DNA of 22,298 bases from an uncultured Candidatus Saccharibacteria bacterium (lineage in GTDB: Bacteria; Patescibacteriota; Saccharimonadia; Saccharimonadales; Saccharimonadaceae): positions 1-22,298 of the forward strand of contig CALEGA010000027.1 of the NCBI GenBank assembly GCA_937876715.1, read 5' to 3'. The notes below the pieces were generated by a model. That model did no database searches and was not told the DNA's origin. It worked only from the letters and a program-made list of their open reading frames with translations. Position numbers and translations under genes: made by a program. Position 1 is the first letter of the stretch; each line of letters starts with the position of its first letter. Of the stretch, positions 20,178 through 22,298 are shown piece by piece.

Positions 20178-22184
20178 TTAGGATTTTTGTGGATGGAGAG
20201 AGGATTCGATTTCGGCGATTTCGTCGCGGAGCATAGCGGCGCGTTCGAATTCAAGATTGGCGGCGGCGAGTTTCATTTCCGATTCGAGCTGTTTGACGAG
20301 TGAGGGGAGTTCTTCCTTAGGAATACGCTTGATGTCGAGCTTAGATTTTTCTTCTCGTTCAGGAATAATAGCGCGGAGACCGGCGGAGATTTCCTTTTTA
20401 ATTCCCTTTGGCGTGATTTTATGTTTTTTATTGTAGGCGGTTTGAAGTTCGCGGCGGCGAGCGGTCTCAGAGATGGCTTTTTCCATACTTTCGGTGATGA
20501 AGTCGGCGTACATAATAACTTTCCCCTCGACGTGACGAGCGGCGCGACCGATGGTTTGGATGAGGGCGGATTCGGAGCGGAGGAAGCCCTCTTTATCGGC
20601 GTCAAGAATGGCGACGAGCGAGACTTCGGGGAGATCGAGACCCTCGCGGAGGAGGTTAATGCCGACGAGCACGTCATAAACGCCGGAGCGAAGGTCGCGC
20701 AGAATGTCACCGCGCTCTAATGTGTCGATATCGGAGTGAATATAAGCGGTTTTAACGCCACGTTCCTTGAGGTGGTCAGACAAATCTTCCGCCATACGCT
20801 TAGTTAACGTCGTGACGAGGACGCGTTGGTTTTTAGCGATGCGTTGGTCGATTTCTTCCATCAGGTTGTCGATTTGTCCCTCAGAAGAACGTACTTCGAT
20901 TTCAGGGTCGAGAAGACCGGTCGGACGAATGACTTGTTCGGCGGGCTTGGGCGAGTTGCTAAGTTCATATTCGCCTGGAGTGGCGGAAACGTAAACGGCG
21001 TGAGAAACGTGGCGATAAAATTCGCTGAAAGTGAGCGGGCGGTTGTCGAGAGCGGACGGTAGGCGAAAGCCATAATCGACGAGTGCCATTTTGCGGGCGT
21101 GGTCGCCATTATACATACCGTGGACTTGCGGGAGAGTCATATGTGATTCATCGACAAGGAGAAGAAAATCGGACGGGAAGAAGTCGAGGAGAGTGGAGGG
21201 CGGTTCGCCGGTTCTCCTACCCTCGAGATGGCGAGAGTAGTTTTCGATACCCTTGACGAAGCCAGTTTCTTTAAGCATTTCCAAATCATAGGTGACGCGC
21301 TGAGTAAGGCGCTGCGCTTCGAGATATTTTTGACCTTTTTCAAAATAGTCGAGGCGTTCTTTATATTCTTTTTCGATGGAAACGAGCGCGCGCTGGAGGT
21401 CGGCGTCGGGCGTGGCGTAGTGGGTATTCGGGAAGATGTGGACGTGGTTTGGTTTTTCGCGGATTTCGCCCGTGAGCGGGTCGATGATTTTAACCGCTTC
21501 GAGATTGTCGAAACCGAATTCGAAACGATATGCCCATTCGCCAGAAGCGGGGTAAAGGTCAACCGTGTCGCCCATAACGCGGAAGTTGCCGCGTTCAAAA
21601 GCGATGTCGTTGCGGCGATATTGGATTTTAACGAGTTCGCGAATAAAACTGAGCTGGTCGGCGACGGGTCTATCGCCGGTCGTGACCCAGCCGGTGGTTT
21701 TTTGCCAGAGTGGAATCGACATTGCTTCGTAACTCTTAGGTGAGCCGATGCCGTAGATACAGGAGACGGAGGCGACGATAATGACGTCGTTGCGAGTCAA
21801 GAGTGCTTCGGTGGCGCCGTGGCGGAGGCGGTCAATTTCTTCGTTAATGGCGGAGTCTTTTTCGATGTAGGTGTCGGTCGAAGCAATGTAAGCTTCCGGT
21901 TGGTAGTAGTCGAAGTAGGAGACGAAGTAATGAACTTCGTTTTTAGGGAAAAATTCGCGAAATTCGGAGTAGAGTTGGGCGGCGAGAGTTTTATTGTGTG
22001 CGAGGACGAGCGTGGGTTTGCCGAAGTTTTGAATGAGGTTGGCCATGGTAAAAGTTTTACCAGAGCCAGTAACGCCGAGCAGAGTCTGTTCTTTAACACC
22101 CTCTTTGAGACCTTTGGTAAGCTGTTTAATGGCGGCAGGTTGGTCGCCAGTGGGTTGGTATTTGGAGACGAGCTGAAAGTTCAT
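20178..22184 (-). CDS. uvrB: Excinuclease ABC subunit B
   Basis: This 668-residue DNA-damage recognition helicase belongs to nucleotide excision repair and works with UvrA and UvrC. Walker A is GVTGSGKT (37-44). The beta-hairpin region is present (DYYQPEAYIASTDTYIEKD), as are the helicase motifs (DESH, and QTIGRAARH near the end of the motor). The C-terminal UVR domain that contacts UvrC is visible (LESEMKLAAANLEFERAA). The start at 22184 (MNFQLVSKYQPTGDQ) matches the family and has GAGG 8-9 nt upstream; an in-frame GTG at 22295 would add 37 Ser/Pro-rich residues that overlap the preceding gene. It begins 10 nt after that gene's stop. Confidence 0.97.
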   Translation of the reverse strand: MNFQLVSKYQPTGDQPAAIKQLTKGLKEGVKEQTLLGVTGSGKTFTMANLIQNFGKPTLVLAHNKTLAAQLYSEFREFFPKNEVHYFVSYFDYYQPEAYIASTDTYIEKDSAINEEIDRLRHGATEALLTRNDVIIVASVSCIYGIGSPKSYEAMSIPLWQKTTGWVTTGDRPVADQLSFIRELVKIQYRRNDIAFERGNFRVMGDTVDLYPASGEWAYRFEFGFDNLEAVKIIDPLTGEIREKPNHVHIFPNTHYATPDADLQRALVSIEKEYKERLDYFEKGQKYLEAQRLTQRVTYDLEMLKETGFVKGIENYSRHLEGRRTGEPPSTLLDFFPSDFLLLVDESHMTLPQVHGMYNGDHARKMALVDYGFRLPSALDNRPLTFSEFYRHVSHAVYVSATPGEYELSNSPKPAEQVIRPTGLLDPEIEVRSSEGQIDNLMEEIDQRIAKNQRVLVTTLTKRMAEDLSDHLKERGVKTAYIHSDIDTLERGDILRDLRSGVYDVLVGINLLREGLDLPEVSLVAILDADKEGFLRSESALIQTIGRAARHVEGKVIMYADFITESMEKAISETARRRELQTAYNKKHKITPKGIKKEISAGLRAIIPEREEKSKLDIKRIPKEELPSLVKQLESEMKLAAANLEFERAAMLRDEIAEIESSLHPQKS

Positions 22185-22194
22185 GGTGACGCCT

Positions 22195-22298
22195 CTACAT
22201 TTTGACTTTGGAGCTGTCGATGGGCTCGTAGGTAAAGAGTTTGGGCTCCGAAATTTCTTCTGTGGTGAGGGATTTGACGTAGACGTAGTAATCACCCG
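22195..22298 (-). CDS. C-terminal fragment of an unidentified protein (runs off the right edge)
   Basis: An open frame enters from the right edge and ends at TAG (22197..22195). The visible 33 residues include GDYYVYVKSLTTEE and end SSKVKM. The stop is 10 nt before the uvrB start, and codon use resembles the neighbours, so it is probably the upstream gene of the same operon. The fragment is too short to assign a function. Confidence 0.6.
   Translation of the reverse strand, partial: GDYYVYVKSLTTEEISEPKLFTYEPIDSSKVKM

Noticed and set aside
20161..20180. AAAAAC/GTTTTT stem at the end of uvrB as a terminator
   Set aside because: The stem has a single GC pair, overlaps the stop codon and is too weak to call.
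22185..22295. UvrB N-terminal extension from a GTG at 22295
   Set aside because: The 37 extra residues are Ser/Pro-rich and overlap an in-phase ending of another coding frame; UvrB normally begins near FQLVSKYQPTGDQ.
1..22298. tRNA or rRNA genes, CRISPR arrays, insertion sequences
   Set aside because: No cloverleaf-like segments, regularly spaced repeats, transposase-like proteins or terminal inverted repeats were seen.

Overview
The window is a gene-dense bacterial segment of roughly balanced GC. Fifteen complete genes and one partial gene cover almost all of it, and fourteen of the complete genes read leftward (minus strand). The reduced, nucleotide- and tRNA-centred content, the class III ribonucleotide reductase, GatCAB, the very short intergenic gaps and the large unrecognised cell-surface proteins suggest a Patescibacteria/CPR organism, most likely Saccharibacteria (TM7). 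That assignment is inference from gene style; there is no marker RNA here. The standard bacterial code is used: gatA ends in TGA and the long genes are uninterrupted.

Layout from left to right. Positions 1-122 hold a leftward promoter and two small hairpins for a gene outside the window. Next come nrdG and nrdD (123-2989), with a promoter overlapped by two NrdR-box-like palindromes. A secreted protein (3161-3991) has its own consensus promoter. A leftward block at 4065-13719 runs, in transcription order, cutinase-VWA fusion, large membrane protein P1, its tandem paralog P2, then a Ca2+-type P-ATPase. The only rightward gene, a dCMP deaminase (13804-14340), abuts ung stop codon to stop codon. 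A bactofilin-like beta-helix membrane protein lies upstream of ung. Then, in transcription order, come uvrB, a small TM/coiled-coil protein, gatC, gatA, a membrane-anchored HEPN-motif protein and gatB. The last 100 bases encode the C-terminus of an unidentified protein.

Themes. (1) dNTP supply and uracil/DNA repair: nrdDG, dCMP deaminase, ung, uvrB. (2) Gln-tRNA amidation: gatCAB with a HEPN-like partner embedded between gatA and gatB. (3) A surface module: two secreted proteins ending in nearly the same short tag (PKAPxTG, then the stop), two giant paralogous membrane proteins of no family I recognise, and a calcium-type pump.

Expression signals are unusual. About half of the genes have no visible Shine-Dalgarno sequence. 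Several of these have a TATAAT or TAAAAT box, usually extended by TGn, only 6-11 nt before the ATG, which predicts leaderless or nearly leaderless mRNAs. In two gene pairs (possibly three before a frameshift) the upstream gene's TAA stop lies inside the next gene's TATAAT. Strong intrinsic terminators are absent. The most promising undescribed items are the cutinase-VWA/P1/P2 surface module with its C-terminal tag and the HEPN protein in the gat operon.
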